A stretch of DNA of 64,000 nt from Paramuribaculum sp. (GCA_022511125.1 JAFLSD010000005.1:62001-126000); one strand, 5' to 3'; shown: positions 45,848-55,276, numbered from the stretch's first letter. The notes: generated by a model from the letters alone, not told the origin. Translations and numbers: made by a program.

Positions 45848-46833
45848 TTCATTTAGCTCATCCTAAATACCTTTGGTTTTTACTATTACTTATTCCGTAT
45901 GTGGCATGGTATCTTTGGAGACGTAATAAGAACTATGCAAGTCTGCAAGTTTCTACCATTTCGCCATATAAGAAAATAAGTATACCTTTTAGGGCATGGT
46001 TATTACACGGAATGTTCTTTCTAAGAGTTCTTTGTATAGCCACATTAATTATCATATTAGCACGTCCGCAATCGGTTGACAAATGGAGTATGTCAAAAAC
46101 CGAAGGAACCGATATCATTCTTGCGCTTGATATCTCTACAAGTATGCTTGCAAGAGATTTTAAACCCGACAGATTTGAAGCGGCGAAAGATGTAGCAGCG
46201 AAATTTGTGAATGGTCGCGAAAGTGACAACATAGGAGTTGTAATCTTTGCAGGCGAAAGCTTTACTGCTGTGCCTATGACCACAGACCGCTCACTTCTGA
46301 TCAATTACATTAAAGACATAAAGATGGGTATGCTTCAAGACGCCACCGCTATCGGCGACGGACTTGCGACTTCCATCAATAGAATCAAGGATGGCAAAGC
46401 AAAATCAAAAAGTATCATTTTGCTTACAGATGGTTCGAACAATACTGGCAATGTCGCTCCAGTAACAGCAGCGGAGATAGCAAAAAAAATGGGAATAAAA
46501 GTCTACACCATAGGTATAGGAAAGAATGGTATGGCTCCCTATCCCCAGGAAAATGCTTTTGGACGGATAGAATATGTGAATATGCCCGTTGTAATAGATG
46601 AAGCGACACTTAAAACAATTGCTTCAATGACAGGAGGAAAATATTACAGAGCGACAGACAATAATGTTCTCTCTCAGATTTTCGAAGAAATTGATTCCTT
46701 AGAGAAAACAACTCTTGACGTAAGGAATTACAGTAATACCGAAGACGACTATTTACCATGGGCATGGATAGCATTCGGTCTCCTTATTTTGGAAATAGTC
46801 ATTCGCAACACTATTCTTAGAACAATACCCTGA
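45844..46833 (+). CDS. batA: BatA, VWA-domain membrane protein
   Basis: A 329-residue inner-membrane protein: two N-terminal helices (about 8-25, 52-75), a von Willebrand A domain with a MIDAS motif DISTS (about 96-100) and TDGSNN, and a C-terminal helix (about 300-325). Bat genes were named for aerotolerance in Bacteroides fragilis; later work elsewhere questions a direct oxygen role and points to envelope protection. Starts inside the end of the BatD-like gene and is followed two bases later by batB. Confidence 0.92.
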   Translation: MIHLAHPKYLWFLLLLIPYVAWYLWRRNKNYASLQVSTISPYKKISIPFRAWLLHGMFFLRVLCIATLIIILARPQSVDKWSMSKTEGTDIILALDISTSMLARDFKPDRFEAAKDVAAKFVNGRESDNIGVVIFAGESFTAVPMTTDRSLLINYIKDIKMGMLQDATAIGDGLATSINRIKDGKAKSKSIILLTDGSNNTGNVAPVTAAEIAKKMGIKVYTIGIGKNGMAPYPQENAFGRIEYVNMPVVIDEATLKTIASMTGGKYYRATDNNVLSQIFEEIDSLEKTTLDVRNYSNTEDDYLPWAWIAFGLLILEIVIRNTILRTIP

Positions 46834-46835
46834 TT

Positions 46836-47906
46836 ATGGTTCAATTCGCTTATCCCCACTTATTATATTTACTCTTTGTAATTCCAATAATTTTATTGTT
46901 GTATTTTTTAGCATGTGTTAGCAGAAAATACAAATTGATGAAATTCGGGAAACTCAACATCGTTTCTTCCCTTATGCCTAACTCTTCAAAGTATATGGGT
47001 TGGATAAAGATAACTCTCGAATGCATTGCATTAGTTTTTATCATCTTAGCTCTCTCTCGACCCTATACTACGACAGGTGAAGTTACAAATACAGAGGAAG
47101 AACAGACAAGAGGAATAGAAGTTATGATCTGTATGGATGTATCAAATTCGATGTTGGCTTCTTCTTCAGATGATCCTAAGGGGGTCAGCCGCTTGCAAAG
47201 AGCAAAATTCATTTTGGAAAAACTTATCGACAAGATGTCGGATGACAAAGTCGGTTTAATTGTTTTTGCAGGGGACGCCTATACACAGCTTCCGATAACG
47301 TCTGATTTCGTTTCGGCTAAAATGTTTGTAAACGGTATAACAACCGACATGGTTCCGACTCAAGGTACAGCTATAGGAGCTGCAATAGATATGGCTATTA
47401 ATTCCTTCACCCCTGAATCAGACTTTCAAAAAGCTATAATTCTCATAACAGACGGTGAGAACTTTGAAGACAATGCCATTGAAGAAGCTAAAAGAGCTGC
47501 CGATGCCGGAATTCAAGTGGATGTTATAGGAGTTGGTTCTGGAAAAGGAGCTCCGATTCCTCTAAATGCAAATCACACGGAATTCATGAAAGATTACAAC
47601 GGAAATCAAGTGATGACGGCATTAAATGAATCAATGGCAAGAGATATTGCCAAGGCAGGGAACGGTGACTACTTTTCGGCTTCTTCCAACTCGGTAGTAA
47701 CCGATTTGAACGATAAACTTGATGAGCTCGGAAAGACCGAGTATACACGTAAAAAAGCTTCGTCACCAGCCGGAGAGCTTTTCCCTTTAGCAATTTTGAT
47801 TGCTCTTATTTTCATTACAATTGATGGCATATTACCATATTGTAAAATTTCATGGTTGAAAAACATAAATTTCTTCACCTCAAAATTAAATGATGAAAAG
47901 ATTTGA
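46836..47906 (+). CDS. batB: BatB, VWA-domain membrane protein
   Basis: A 356-residue paralogue of BatA with the same plan: two N-terminal helices, VWA domain with MIDAS motif DVSNS and ITDGENF, and a C-terminal helix (about 312-330). The two VWA proteins are thought to form one membrane complex. Its last 17 bases overlap the start of batC, which fits tight translational coupling. Confidence 0.92.
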   Translation: MVQFAYPHLLYLLFVIPIILLLYFLACVSRKYKLMKFGKLNIVSSLMPNSSKYMGWIKITLECIALVFIILALSRPYTTTGEVTNTEEEQTRGIEVMICMDVSNSMLASSSDDPKGVSRLQRAKFILEKLIDKMSDDKVGLIVFAGDAYTQLPITSDFVSAKMFVNGITTDMVPTQGTAIGAAIDMAINSFTPESDFQKAIILITDGENFEDNAIEEAKRAADAGIQVDVIGVGSGKGAPIPLNANHTEFMKDYNGNQVMTALNESMARDIAKAGNGDYFSASSNSVVTDLNDKLDELGKTEYTRKKASSPAGELFPLAILIALIFITIDGILPYCKISWLKNINFFTSKLNDEKI

Positions 47907-48708
47907 TTTTAAATATTATATTTTATTGATATTGATTTTAGCCGGTATTATGGCAGCAAGCGGTGAAGTCAACAATATCCCTGCACTGACTACGACAAAA
48001 CAAGAACGTAATTTCATTCGTGAAGGGAACAAACTTTACAAAGAAAAAAGGTTTGCGGAGGCTGAAATACAATATCGAAAGGCTCTGGAAGAAGTACCAG
48101 AATCGGAGACTGCCTTATTCAATCTGGCGGCAAGTCTCCTCCGACAGTCGGGATCGACTGATGTCAATAATGGTAACACACCCGTCAGTCAAGCGGCACA
48201 AATTCTTCAACAGCTTTCAAAGGAAGGATATAAAGTTGATCTTTCAGAAAAGTCCTATTATAATTTAGGGAATCTTGCATTTAACCAACAAGATTATGCC
48301 TCGAGTGTGCAGATGTATAAACATGCTTTGAGAAAAGATCCGTCGGATGACAAAGCAAGACAAAATCTCCGAATTGCCCAAAAAAAACTGAATGATCAGA
48401 AAAACGATCAGAATCAAGACAATAAACAGGATCAACAGGACAAACAAGATCAACAACAAAAACAAGATCAGCAACAACAAAATCAGCAGAACGAGGATAA
48501 CAAAGATCAACAGCAGCCGCAGTCTCCTCAGGAGCAACAAGATAAAAATAAGCAGAAACAAGATCAACAACAAACTATGAGCGATGCTAACGCTGAAAAA
48601 ATCTTGAAAGCGATGGAAAATGAAGAAGCCGCGACAAGGAAAAGAGTTGAAGCGGAGAAGAAAAAAGAGGCAACTGCAAGAAAAAGAGCAATCACAAATC
48701 CCTGGTAA
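47890..48708 (+). CDS. batC: BatC, TPR protein with Gln/Asp/Lys-rich tract
   Basis: A 272-residue protein with an N-terminal signal or anchor (about 8-25), two to three TPR units (KRFAEAEIQYRKALEE, then QQDYASSVQMYKHALRK) and a low-complexity region of about 60 residues (about 169-228) made almost only of Gln, Asp, Asn and Lys. A charged helix (MENEEAATRKRVEAEKK) follows. ATG 47890 and 47893 are both possible. TPR units suggest that it joins BatA/BatB; the tract is probably a disordered spacer. Confidence 0.88.
   Translation: MMKRFDFKYYILLILILAGIMAASGEVNNIPALTTTKQERNFIREGNKLYKEKRFAEAEIQYRKALEEVPESETALFNLAASLLRQSGSTDVNNGNTPVSQAAQILQQLSKEGYKVDLSEKSYYNLGNLAFNQQDYASSVQMYKHALRKDPSDDKARQNLRIAQKKLNDQKNDQNQDNKQDQQDKQDQQQKQDQQQQNQQNEDNKDQQQPQSPQEQQDKNKQKQDQQQTMSDANAEKILKAMENEEAATRKRVEAEKKKEATARKRAITNPW
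48394..48573 (+). repeat. Low-complexity CAA/GAT/AAA-rich tract in batC
   Basis: About 180 bases composed mostly of CAA, CAG, GAT and AAA codons. Its complement gives a spurious Leu/Ile-rich frame. Length variation between strains would be expected. Confidence 0.8.
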
Positions 48709-48722
48709 ATTAATATATCCGA

Positions 48723-50534
48723 ATGAAAAGATATATCACCTTTATAATTCTCATTACACTTTTTATATCGAACCTAAGTGCGGAAACATCCTTTAAAGTT
48801 TCTGCTCCTCAAAGGGTTACTGTAGGGTCTCAATTTTACGTTACATTCACGTTAAATGATGGTGAAGGGAGTAACTTGAAAGTTTCAGCTGTAGATGGCT
48901 GTAAACTATTATATGGCCCGTCAGTATCAAGAAGTCAGAGCTATGAGATTGTCAATGGACGAACGTCTTCCAATTCAAAAGTGGAATATACTTATGTCTA
49001 CCGAGCAGAAAAGGAAGGAGAATATAGAATCGGCGAAGGTAGTATAAGCGTTAATGGAAAGAATTTCACAACTACCGCAAAAAAAATCACCATTGTAGCG
49101 GGTACAAGTGGGACTTCTTCATCTACAAATAGTCAGTCACCTGTAAATATGGACGACATAGATACTCAGTCCTCGGATAGAGCTGTTTCTTCCAATGATG
49201 TGTTTGTCCGAATCATTATGAACCGAAAAACGGCTTATGAGCAAGAAGCGATTGAGTGTACAATAAAACTATATACAAAATATTCCATTTCATCTTTCAT
49301 TCCAACCAAACAACCCAGTTTCGACGGTTTCCTGATACAGGAATTAGATCTCCAGCCTTCATTGAATGAGGTAGAATCATATAACGGTCAAAATTATATG
49401 ACAGCCGTTTTGAAGCGTTGCATCATGTTCCCTCAAAAATCGGGTAAACTGACTATTAATTCAGGAAATTACGATATTTCTGTGGTTCAATACGACAATG
49501 TAAATATGGGATTTTTCAATGTCCGAACACCTCAGGAAAGAAAAATTAAAGTTAGTTCTAATTCTGCATCGATCGATATAAAGCCACTGCCCTCTCCTCA
49601 ACCTGAAGGATTTACCGGAGCTGTAGGACAATTTAATGTTGAAAGTCGTTTGGTTGGAAATTCATTTCGTACCAACGAACCGGCCACTCTTATCTATACT
49701 ATTTCAGGAACAGGAAATATAAAATATATCAAGGAGCCCAATATAGATTTTCCTGAAGAATTTGAGCAATACACTCACAACAGCGATATTAAAGCTGATG
49801 TCAGAGGATCAGATGTAACAGGAACAATGACGATTGAATATACTTTCGTTCCGCAATCGGTAGGGAAATTTCATATCGGAAGTGATAATTTCGTTTATTT
49901 CGATCCTTCAAAAAATGAATATGTATCTATTAAGACTCCTGTCTATGATATCAATGTTGCAAAAGGAGCAGGTTCCAGTGAATCGGTTGATAAGAAAGAT
50001 ATAACGATTAAAAACAAAGATATCCTCCATATAAGAACAGAACCTGATTATGCTTTCAAAGAAGGATTTGTTGTCGATCACTTCTGGTATTGGTTGATAT
50101 ATATCGTCCTCGTTTTATCTTTAATTGTAACGTTAATAATCAGACATCAAAACATCAAGCTTTCTAAAGATATAGAGGGGAGCAAACTGCTACGAGCTAA
50201 TAAAGTGGCTAAAAAGCGGCTTGCCGTCGCAAAAAAATATGCTGAAGCTAAAGAGGAAGCAAACTTCTATGATGCGACGTTGAAAGCAGTATGGGGATAT
50301 CTCGGAGATAAATTAAGAATTCCGGCCTCCTCGCTATCACGTGATAATATCGCTCAAGAACTCCAAAAATACGGTGCGTCAGAGGAATTGACGAATAAGA
50401 TCATTAACTTACTCGATCAATGTGAAATGGCTCGTTATTCACCTGCGGATATGCGTCCGGGTTTAACAGACATCTATAATGAAGCGAGCGATATAATTAA
50501 TGATATGGAAAATTTAAAAATTAAAAGAATATAA
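48723..50534 (+). CDS. batD: BatD, large exported membrane protein
   Basis: A 603-residue protein of the BatD (oxygen-tolerance) family: signal peptide (about 1-21), an extracytoplasmic region of repeated beta-sandwich domains (about 22-440) and a Ser-rich linker near 130-150. A single membrane helix at about 453-475 (FWYWLIYIVLVLSLIVTLII) and a cytoplasmic helical domain (about 500-600) follow. The stop codon overlaps the batE start (TAATG). It probably presents a periplasmic sensor or clamp for the BatAB complex. Confidence 0.92.
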   Translation: MKRYITFIILITLFISNLSAETSFKVSAPQRVTVGSQFYVTFTLNDGEGSNLKVSAVDGCKLLYGPSVSRSQSYEIVNGRTSSNSKVEYTYVYRAEKEGEYRIGEGSISVNGKNFTTTAKKITIVAGTSGTSSSTNSQSPVNMDDIDTQSSDRAVSSNDVFVRIIMNRKTAYEQEAIECTIKLYTKYSISSFIPTKQPSFDGFLIQELDLQPSLNEVESYNGQNYMTAVLKRCIMFPQKSGKLTINSGNYDISVVQYDNVNMGFFNVRTPQERKIKVSSNSASIDIKPLPSPQPEGFTGAVGQFNVESRLVGNSFRTNEPATLIYTISGTGNIKYIKEPNIDFPEEFEQYTHNSDIKADVRGSDVTGTMTIEYTFVPQSVGKFHIGSDNFVYFDPSKNEYVSIKTPVYDINVAKGAGSSESVDKKDITIKNKDILHIRTEPDYAFKEGFVVDHFWYWLIYIVLVLSLIVTLIIRHQNIKLSKDIEGSKLLRANKVAKKRLAVAKKYAEAKEEANFYDATLKAVWGYLGDKLRIPASSLSRDNIAQELQKYGASEELTNKIINLLDQCEMARYSPADMRPGLTDIYNEASDIINDMENLKIKRI

Positions 50535-51316
50535 TGATACAAAGAACTTTAATATTCCTCTGTCTATTATTAGGATGCTTTGGTTCTATTTATTCCTCGG
50601 AGCTTAAGGAACAGGCTGATTCGGCTTACAATGCCGATAACTTCCAACAGGCTATCGAATTATATCAGAAAATCATAGATTCTGAAGGCAATTCCCCTAT
50701 TATTCAATACAACTTAGGTAACAGTTATTATCGATTTGGGAAAATCGGAAATGCGATTCTGGCATATGAAAGAGCATTACGTCAAAATCCAAAATTCGAT
50801 GAAGCAAGGTTAAATTTGGAATTTGTAAATACCAAAATTATTGATCGACCTGGAGAAAGAGGCAGTTTTCTAAGCAATGTTTACGACCGAGCTGCTAACT
50901 CTCAGACATCAAACGTATGGGCTTGGATTGGATTAGGACTCTTCACATTATTTATCATCTCATTGGCTCTATATTTTCTAAGTCCTTCAATCCCAGTAAG
51001 AAAAATTGGTTTTTTTGGTGGTATAATTCTAATATTCCTTTCTTTAGGGTCTCTGATATTATCATTTAGAGCTAGGCAAATCGCCATTAATCCTGATATA
51101 GCTATAATTACATCTCCTTCCGTTATTTTAAGTACATCACCCCGAGATCCTAAGGACCGGAATGAAGAAGCGATGCTACTCCATGAGGGAACCAAATTGG
51201 AAATAATTGATTCTGTTACGACAAAAACCGATTCGATATCTACTAAATGGTTTGAAGTTCAGGTAGATAATTCTCATAGGGCATGGATAAAATCCTCAGA
51301 GTTAGAAAGAATTTAA
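50534..51316 (+). CDS. batE: BatE, TPR and SH3-like membrane protein
   Basis: A 260-residue protein: signal peptide (about 1-21), TPR units (about 25-105; FQQAIELYQKIID, then GKIGNAILAYERALRQNPKF), two membrane helices (about 133-152 and 160-178) and a C-terminal SH3-like domain (KWFEVQVDNSHRAWIKSSEL). This matches BatE. It ends the operon. No clear terminator follows; only an AT hairpin at 51322-51339. Confidence 0.9.
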   Translation: MIQRTLIFLCLLLGCFGSIYSSELKEQADSAYNADNFQQAIELYQKIIDSEGNSPIIQYNLGNSYYRFGKIGNAILAYERALRQNPKFDEARLNLEFVNTKIIDRPGERGSFLSNVYDRAANSQTSNVWAWIGLGLFTLFIISLALYFLSPSIPVRKIGFFGGIILIFLSLGSLILSFRARQIAINPDIAIITSPSVILSTSPRDPKDRNEEAMLLHEGTKLEIIDSVTTKTDSISTKWFEVQVDNSHRAWIKSSELERI

Positions 51317-51321
51317 TAAGA

Positions 51322-51339
51322 ATATGTTATAAAACATAT
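51322..51339. other. AT-rich hairpin after batE
   Basis: ATATGTT (51322-51328) pairs with AACATAT (51333-51339) around ATAA, six bases after the batE stop. It lacks a T-run, so it is not a typical terminator; it may stabilise the 3' end. Confidence 0.35.
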
Positions 51340-51440
51340 AAAGAAGGCATAAAATATTTTCATGAATGAAATTTTAAAACTATTTTTATGTCAAAATATA
51401 AAATAAAAAACAATTATTCAATATAAAATCATAAATTATT

Positions 51441-51701
51441 ATGGCTAAAACAATCACATTCAATGAACTACGTCGACTAAAAGACAGTCTGCCCGATGGA
51501 GCTACTCATCAGATCGCTGATAAGCTCAACATAACTGCACAGACAGTACGTAATTATTTTGGAGGAAGTAATTATGAATTCGGCAAAAATATGGGTGTAC
51601 ATATCGAACCGGGACCTGACGGAGGTATAGTAGTTCTTGATGACACCACAATTTATGACATGGCTGTTGAGATTCTTCAGGCCGCGAACAAAAAAGACTG
51701 A
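51441..51701 (+). CDS. Small putative HTH DNA-binding protein
   Basis: An 86-residue protein conserved in type in Bacteroidales. Residues 20-42 (HQIADKLNITAQTVRNYFGG) look like a helix-turn-helix of the kind found in simple repressors; the rest is a short beta segment (GVHIEPGPDGGIVVLDD) and a final helix. It is preceded by 124 bases of AT-rich DNA with an imperfect -7 box (TATTTTTA, 51381-51388). Its targets are unknown; it is an isolated gene between batE and the UspA fusion. Confidence 0.75.
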   Translation: MAKTITFNELRRLKDSLPDGATHQIADKLNITAQTVRNYFGGSNYEFGKNMGVHIEPGPDGGIVVLDDTTIYDMAVEILQAANKKD

Positions 51702-51761
51702 TATTTCGACATTATTCATTCCCTCTCTCACTTTTGCTAATTTGCTAAGACAACTTTTTTA

Positions 51762-52877
51762 ATGGAAGACAGATTAATTACCGTAGCTATCCATACTTAT
51801 GATCGTGCTGTCGAATTAAAATCATATCTTGAAAATGAAGGTATAGAAGTTGTCCTACAAAATATCAATCTTACAACACCTATTATTTCATCGGGAGTCA
51901 GAGTGCGAATTCATGAATCCGATTTGCCTAAAGCGTTAAGATTGATAGAAAACGTTGAAATTTTCACTATTCATTCCTCTCCTTCTCCTTCTTCTCCAAA
52001 CAGCAAGATAATACTTGTTCCTGTTGATTTTAGCGAAATATCCCTAAAAGCATGTAAGGTAGCATTTTCTATTGCTAACAGTCGAAAAACAGAAGTTATG
52101 CTTCTTCATTCGTTTGTCGACCCATCAATGACGGCATCTATTCAGCTTTCAGATAATCTTGATTTTGATATTGAAGAATCGGAGATGCTGGAAACAATAG
52201 CTAAAGATGCGGAAAAAAGAATGATCGAGCTTTCGGAAGATTTACGCGACAAAATTAAAAACGGCGAATTGCCTCCCGTTAAATTCTCACGTAAAATCAT
52301 AGAAGGCCTGCCGGAAGAAGCTATCAATGAATTCTCGAAAGAAATTTCGCCTTATCTAATAGTAATGGGAACTCGAGGAAAAGACAAAAAAGAACGGGAA
52401 CTAATAGGAAGCGTTACGGCCGAAGTGTTGGATACTTGCCGCTCGCCTATACTTACTATTGCCGAGAATTCATCTCTTGAATCTCTCAAGCATATCAAAA
52501 GTATAGTAATGTTTTGCACTCTTGACCAAAGAGATTTGATTGCTTTGGACTGTTTATCTAAGCTTTATCTCGATAATTGCGAAAGAGTGACTCTTGTTGT
52601 TATAAGTCCTAAGAAACCGAACCAATTGAATGACAACGCGACTCAAGCTCTTTTCGATTATTGTCGCCAACATTATCCCGCTCTCCACTTTGAGCTGAAG
52701 ATCTTTTCGATGAAAAATTTAGTGTCTGAATTTAACTCTTTGATTGAAAACCAAGAAGTTAACCTAATCGTTGTTCCTAACAAAAAGAAAAATGCATTCG
52801 CGCGTCTTTTTAATCCGGGTATAGCCCATAGGTTATTATTCAGTACTGATACTCCAATGATTGTGCTTCCGGTTTAA
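51762..52877 (+). CDS. DUF2007-universal stress protein fusion
   Basis: A 371-residue cytoplasmic protein with three parts: an N-terminal DUF2007-like domain (1-70, TYDRAVELKSYLENEGIEV), a universal-stress domain (about 80-230) with a complete ATP-binding motif G-2x-G-9x-G-S starting at G203 (GTRGKDKKERELIGS), and a second degenerate Usp domain (about 243-371) without that motif. Tandem Usp proteins are common; the N-terminal fusion is the notable part. It lies 60 bases after the HTH gene and is convergent with murA. Confidence 0.85.
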   Translation: MEDRLITVAIHTYDRAVELKSYLENEGIEVVLQNINLTTPIISSGVRVRIHESDLPKALRLIENVEIFTIHSSPSPSSPNSKIILVPVDFSEISLKACKVAFSIANSRKTEVMLLHSFVDPSMTASIQLSDNLDFDIEESEMLETIAKDAEKRMIELSEDLRDKIKNGELPPVKFSRKIIEGLPEEAINEFSKEISPYLIVMGTRGKDKKERELIGSVTAEVLDTCRSPILTIAENSSLESLKHIKSIVMFCTLDQRDLIALDCLSKLYLDNCERVTLVVISPKKPNQLNDNATQALFDYCRQHYPALHFELKIFSMKNLVSEFNSLIENQEVNLIVVPNKKKNAFARLFNPGIAHRLLFSTDTPMIVLPV

Positions 52878-52888
52878 AATCCGATTGA

Positions 52889-54196
52889 TCAGATTCTTCT
52901 GATATGTGCTCCAAGTGAATTGAGCCTTTTATCTATATTTTCATAACCCCGGTCTATCTGAGAGATATTTCCGATCTGACTTATCCCTCTAGCCGACATT
53001 GCAGCGATTAGCATGGCTATGCCTGCTCTAATATCGGGTGACAACATTTTATTAGCTCTGAGAGGCATTTTATGATCCAACCCAATTACCACCGCTCTAT
53101 GTGGATCGCAAAGCATTATCTGGGCGCCCATATCTATCAATCTGTCAACAAAGAAAAGGCGGCTTTCAAACATTTTCTGATGGATCAGAACGCTTCCTCT
53201 ACATTGCGTTGCCACAACCAGCATCACAGACAGTAAGTCCGGTGTGAGACCGGGCCAAGGCGCATCAGCTATATTAAGAATCGAGCCGTCAAGAGCCGTG
53301 TCAATTTCATAATAATCCTGGCTCGGGATAAAAATATCATCACCCCTTCTTTCCAAATGGATACCTAATCTTTTAAAACTGTCAGGAATGAGTCCCAGAT
53401 TCTCATAAGAAACATTTTTGATAGTCAATTCACTGCGATTCAAAGCAGCCATACCGATAAAACTGCCTACCTCAATCATGTCCGGGAGAACTTTGTGTTC
53501 TGTGCCATGCAATTCTCCAGAACCATATATCGTTAGAAGGTTTGATCCCACGCCTTCAATTTTGGCTCCCATAGACATAAGCAACTTACATAATTGTTGT
53601 ATGTATGGTTCGCATGCGGCATTATAAATAGTAGTTTTACCTTCCGCCAAAGAGGCTGCCATAATAATATTCGCTGTTCCTGTCACAGATGCTTCATCCA
53701 GCAACATGTAATTCCCCTTCAAACCATCTTTAGCCTCAATATAATACGCTGACAGATTTTCATCAAGGTGCAAATGCGCTCCAAGCTTAAAGAAACCAGC
53801 CATGTGAGTATCAATTTTCCTGCGCCCTATTTTATCGCCTCCGGGTTTTGCAAAATAAGCTTTTTTATAACGTGCAAGAAGGGGACCGACGACCAATACC
53901 GAACCTCGGAGTGCGGAACATCTATCAACAAATTCAGGACTAAATATGTAGTCTGTGTTTATTTCATCGGCACAAAAGCTATAGTCGCCTTTACCATTTT
54001 TTTCAATTTTTACTCCCATCCCTCCCAATAAGCCGATAAGGTTCTGAACATCGAGTATCTCAGGGATATTTTTAATCCTCACCTTGTCTTTAGTGAGAAG
54101 CACTGCGCTTATCACTTGTAACGCTTCATTTTTAGCGCCTTGAGGTTCGATTGCACCTGATAATTTATGACCTCCTTCTATTATAAAAGTTCCCAT
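52889..54196 (-). CDS. murA: UDP-GlcNAc enolpyruvyl transferase, Asp-type active site
   Basis: MurA catalyses the first committed step of peptidoglycan synthesis, using PEP and UDP-GlcNAc. The 435 residues show the full two-domain fold and family motifs: GAKNEAL near the N-terminus (Lys and Asn of the active site), CSALRGSVLVVGPLLAR and DMIEVGSF. The loop that holds the catalytic Cys in most species (PGGCxIG) reads PGGDKIG, with D121 in that place. Asp there is compatible with activity but blocks alkylation by fosfomycin, as known for Mycobacterium tuberculosis. It lies 15 bases after murB. Confidence 0.96.
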   Translation of the reverse strand: MGTFIIEGGHKLSGAIEPQGAKNEALQVISAVLLTKDKVRIKNIPEILDVQNLIGLLGGMGVKIEKNGKGDYSFCADEINTDYIFSPEFVDRCSALRGSVLVVGPLLARYKKAYFAKPGGDKIGRRKIDTHMAGFFKLGAHLHLDENLSAYYIEAKDGLKGNYMLLDEASVTGTANIIMAASLAEGKTTIYNAACEPYIQQLCKLLMSMGAKIEGVGSNLLTIYGSGELHGTEHKVLPDMIEVGSFIGMAALNRSELTIKNVSYENLGLIPDSFKRLGIHLERRGDDIFIPSQDYYEIDTALDGSILNIADAPWPGLTPDLLSVMLVVATQCRGSVLIHQKMFESRLFFVDRLIDMGAQIMLCDPHRAVVIGLDHKMPLRANKMLSPDIRAGIAMLIAAMSARGISQIGNISQIDRGYENIDKRLNSLGAHIRRI

Positions 54197-54211
54197 TTTT
54201 CAAATATCTGA

Positions 54212-55234
54212 TTATATATGCTCCACTTCGGGAGATAAAGTGATTCCGAACTTATCAACCACTTCTTTTATTATTTTATTTTCAACATCAATTATCTCTT
54301 CTGGGGTGGCCTTGCCTGTTAGATTCACGATTACTAATGGCTGTTTTTCCCAGACAGAAACGTTGCCAAATCGCTTCCCTTTAAATCCACACTTATCAAT
54401 TAACCATGCGGCAGGAATTTTAATCTCGTTATGATTTATTTCATAATGAGGAATCTGTCGGACGTTTTCAAAACCCATTATCTTTTGAATATTCTCTAAT
54501 TCTTTTTTTGAAATAATCGGATTTTTAAAAAAACTGCCGGCACTACCAATCTCCTCTACTCTTGGTAATTTTTCATCCCGAATCGCTATAATTGTATCCC
54601 TCACCAACATAGGTGTAAGAGAATCCGCATCTCTTAAATGATCTTTCAGATTTCCGTATTCTAGATTGGCTTCTCTTTCTTTCGCAAACTTATATTTGAC
54701 TTTTGTTACAATATACCTTCCTTTCTGCTCCTTAAACAGAGAATTTCGATAAGAGAAGCGACAATCTTTGTTCTTTAGAGTTACAAATTTATTATCTTGA
54801 AGATCAAAACATCTCACTTCATCGACCAAATCTTTTATTTCAGTGCCATAAGCCCCTACATTTTGAACTACGGAAGCTCCTACTTCACCGGGAATATGTG
54901 ACAAATTTTCCATACCCCATCGTCCGGCCAAACAAGTATGATATACAATATCATCCATTTTAAGACCGGCTCCGGCAATTATAAACATATCGCCATTTGC
55001 ATCTATCGACATTTCCATATCTAAGATTTCAGAGTGCAGAATCGTACCGCTATAATCGCCTGTAAAAAGGATATTACTGCCCTCTCCTATCGAAAAAAAA
55101 TTATGCCGGTCAAGCTTCTCCGAAATATCATATAAATCGCTTTCCGATGTATAACTAATCCAGCGGGCGCAATTAATATTCAAGCGAAAAGTATTGCTAT
55201 GCAGCAAATTATAATTTTCTAATGTTGTAATCAT
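54212..55234 (-). CDS. murB: UDP-N-acetylenolpyruvoylglucosamine reductase
   Basis: MurB reduces the MurA product to UDP-MurNAc with FAD and NADPH. The 340-residue protein carries GEGSNILF (FAD loop), HIPGEVGASVVQNVGAYG and the active-site SFFKNP with its Ser. It is the type I form with the longer C-terminal part (ending GITLSPEVEHI). ATG 55234 (MITTLENYN) is chosen because the promoter at 55245-55276 lies inside the longer frame that begins at 55324. Together with murA it makes a two-gene unit for consecutive reactions. Confidence 0.95.
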   Translation of the reverse strand: MITTLENYNLLHSNTFRLNINCARWISYTSESDLYDISEKLDRHNFFSIGEGSNILFTGDYSGTILHSEILDMEMSIDANGDMFIIAGAGLKMDDIVYHTCLAGRWGMENLSHIPGEVGASVVQNVGAYGTEIKDLVDEVRCFDLQDNKFVTLKNKDCRFSYRNSLFKEQKGRYIVTKVKYKFAKEREANLEYGNLKDHLRDADSLTPMLVRDTIIAIRDEKLPRVEEIGSAGSFFKNPIISKKELENIQKIMGFENVRQIPHYEINHNEIKIPAAWLIDKCGFKGKRFGNVSVWEKQPLVIVNLTGKATPEEIIDVENKIIKEVVDKFGITLSPEVEHI

Positions 55235-55244
55235 AATTTTATCA

Positions 55245-55276
55245 CAAAAATAATCAAAATGGCAGATACTTGCAAG
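55245..55276 (-). promoter_or_regulatory. murBA promoter
   Basis: On the minus strand CTTG (complement of 55273-55276), a 20-base spacer and TATTTTTG (complement of 55245-55252). The ATG lies ten bases after the -7 box, so the leader is only a few bases long. Confidence 0.75.

Noticed and set aside
48265-48573. A Leu/Ile-rich minus-strand frame that looks like a membrane peptide
   Set aside because: It is the complement of the CAA/GAT-rich batC tract, which reads as Leu/Ile codons; an artefact of composition.
51322-51339. Terminator for the Bat operon
   Set aside because: Stem is only seven AT-rich pairs and no T-run follows on the plus strand; kept only as a hairpin.
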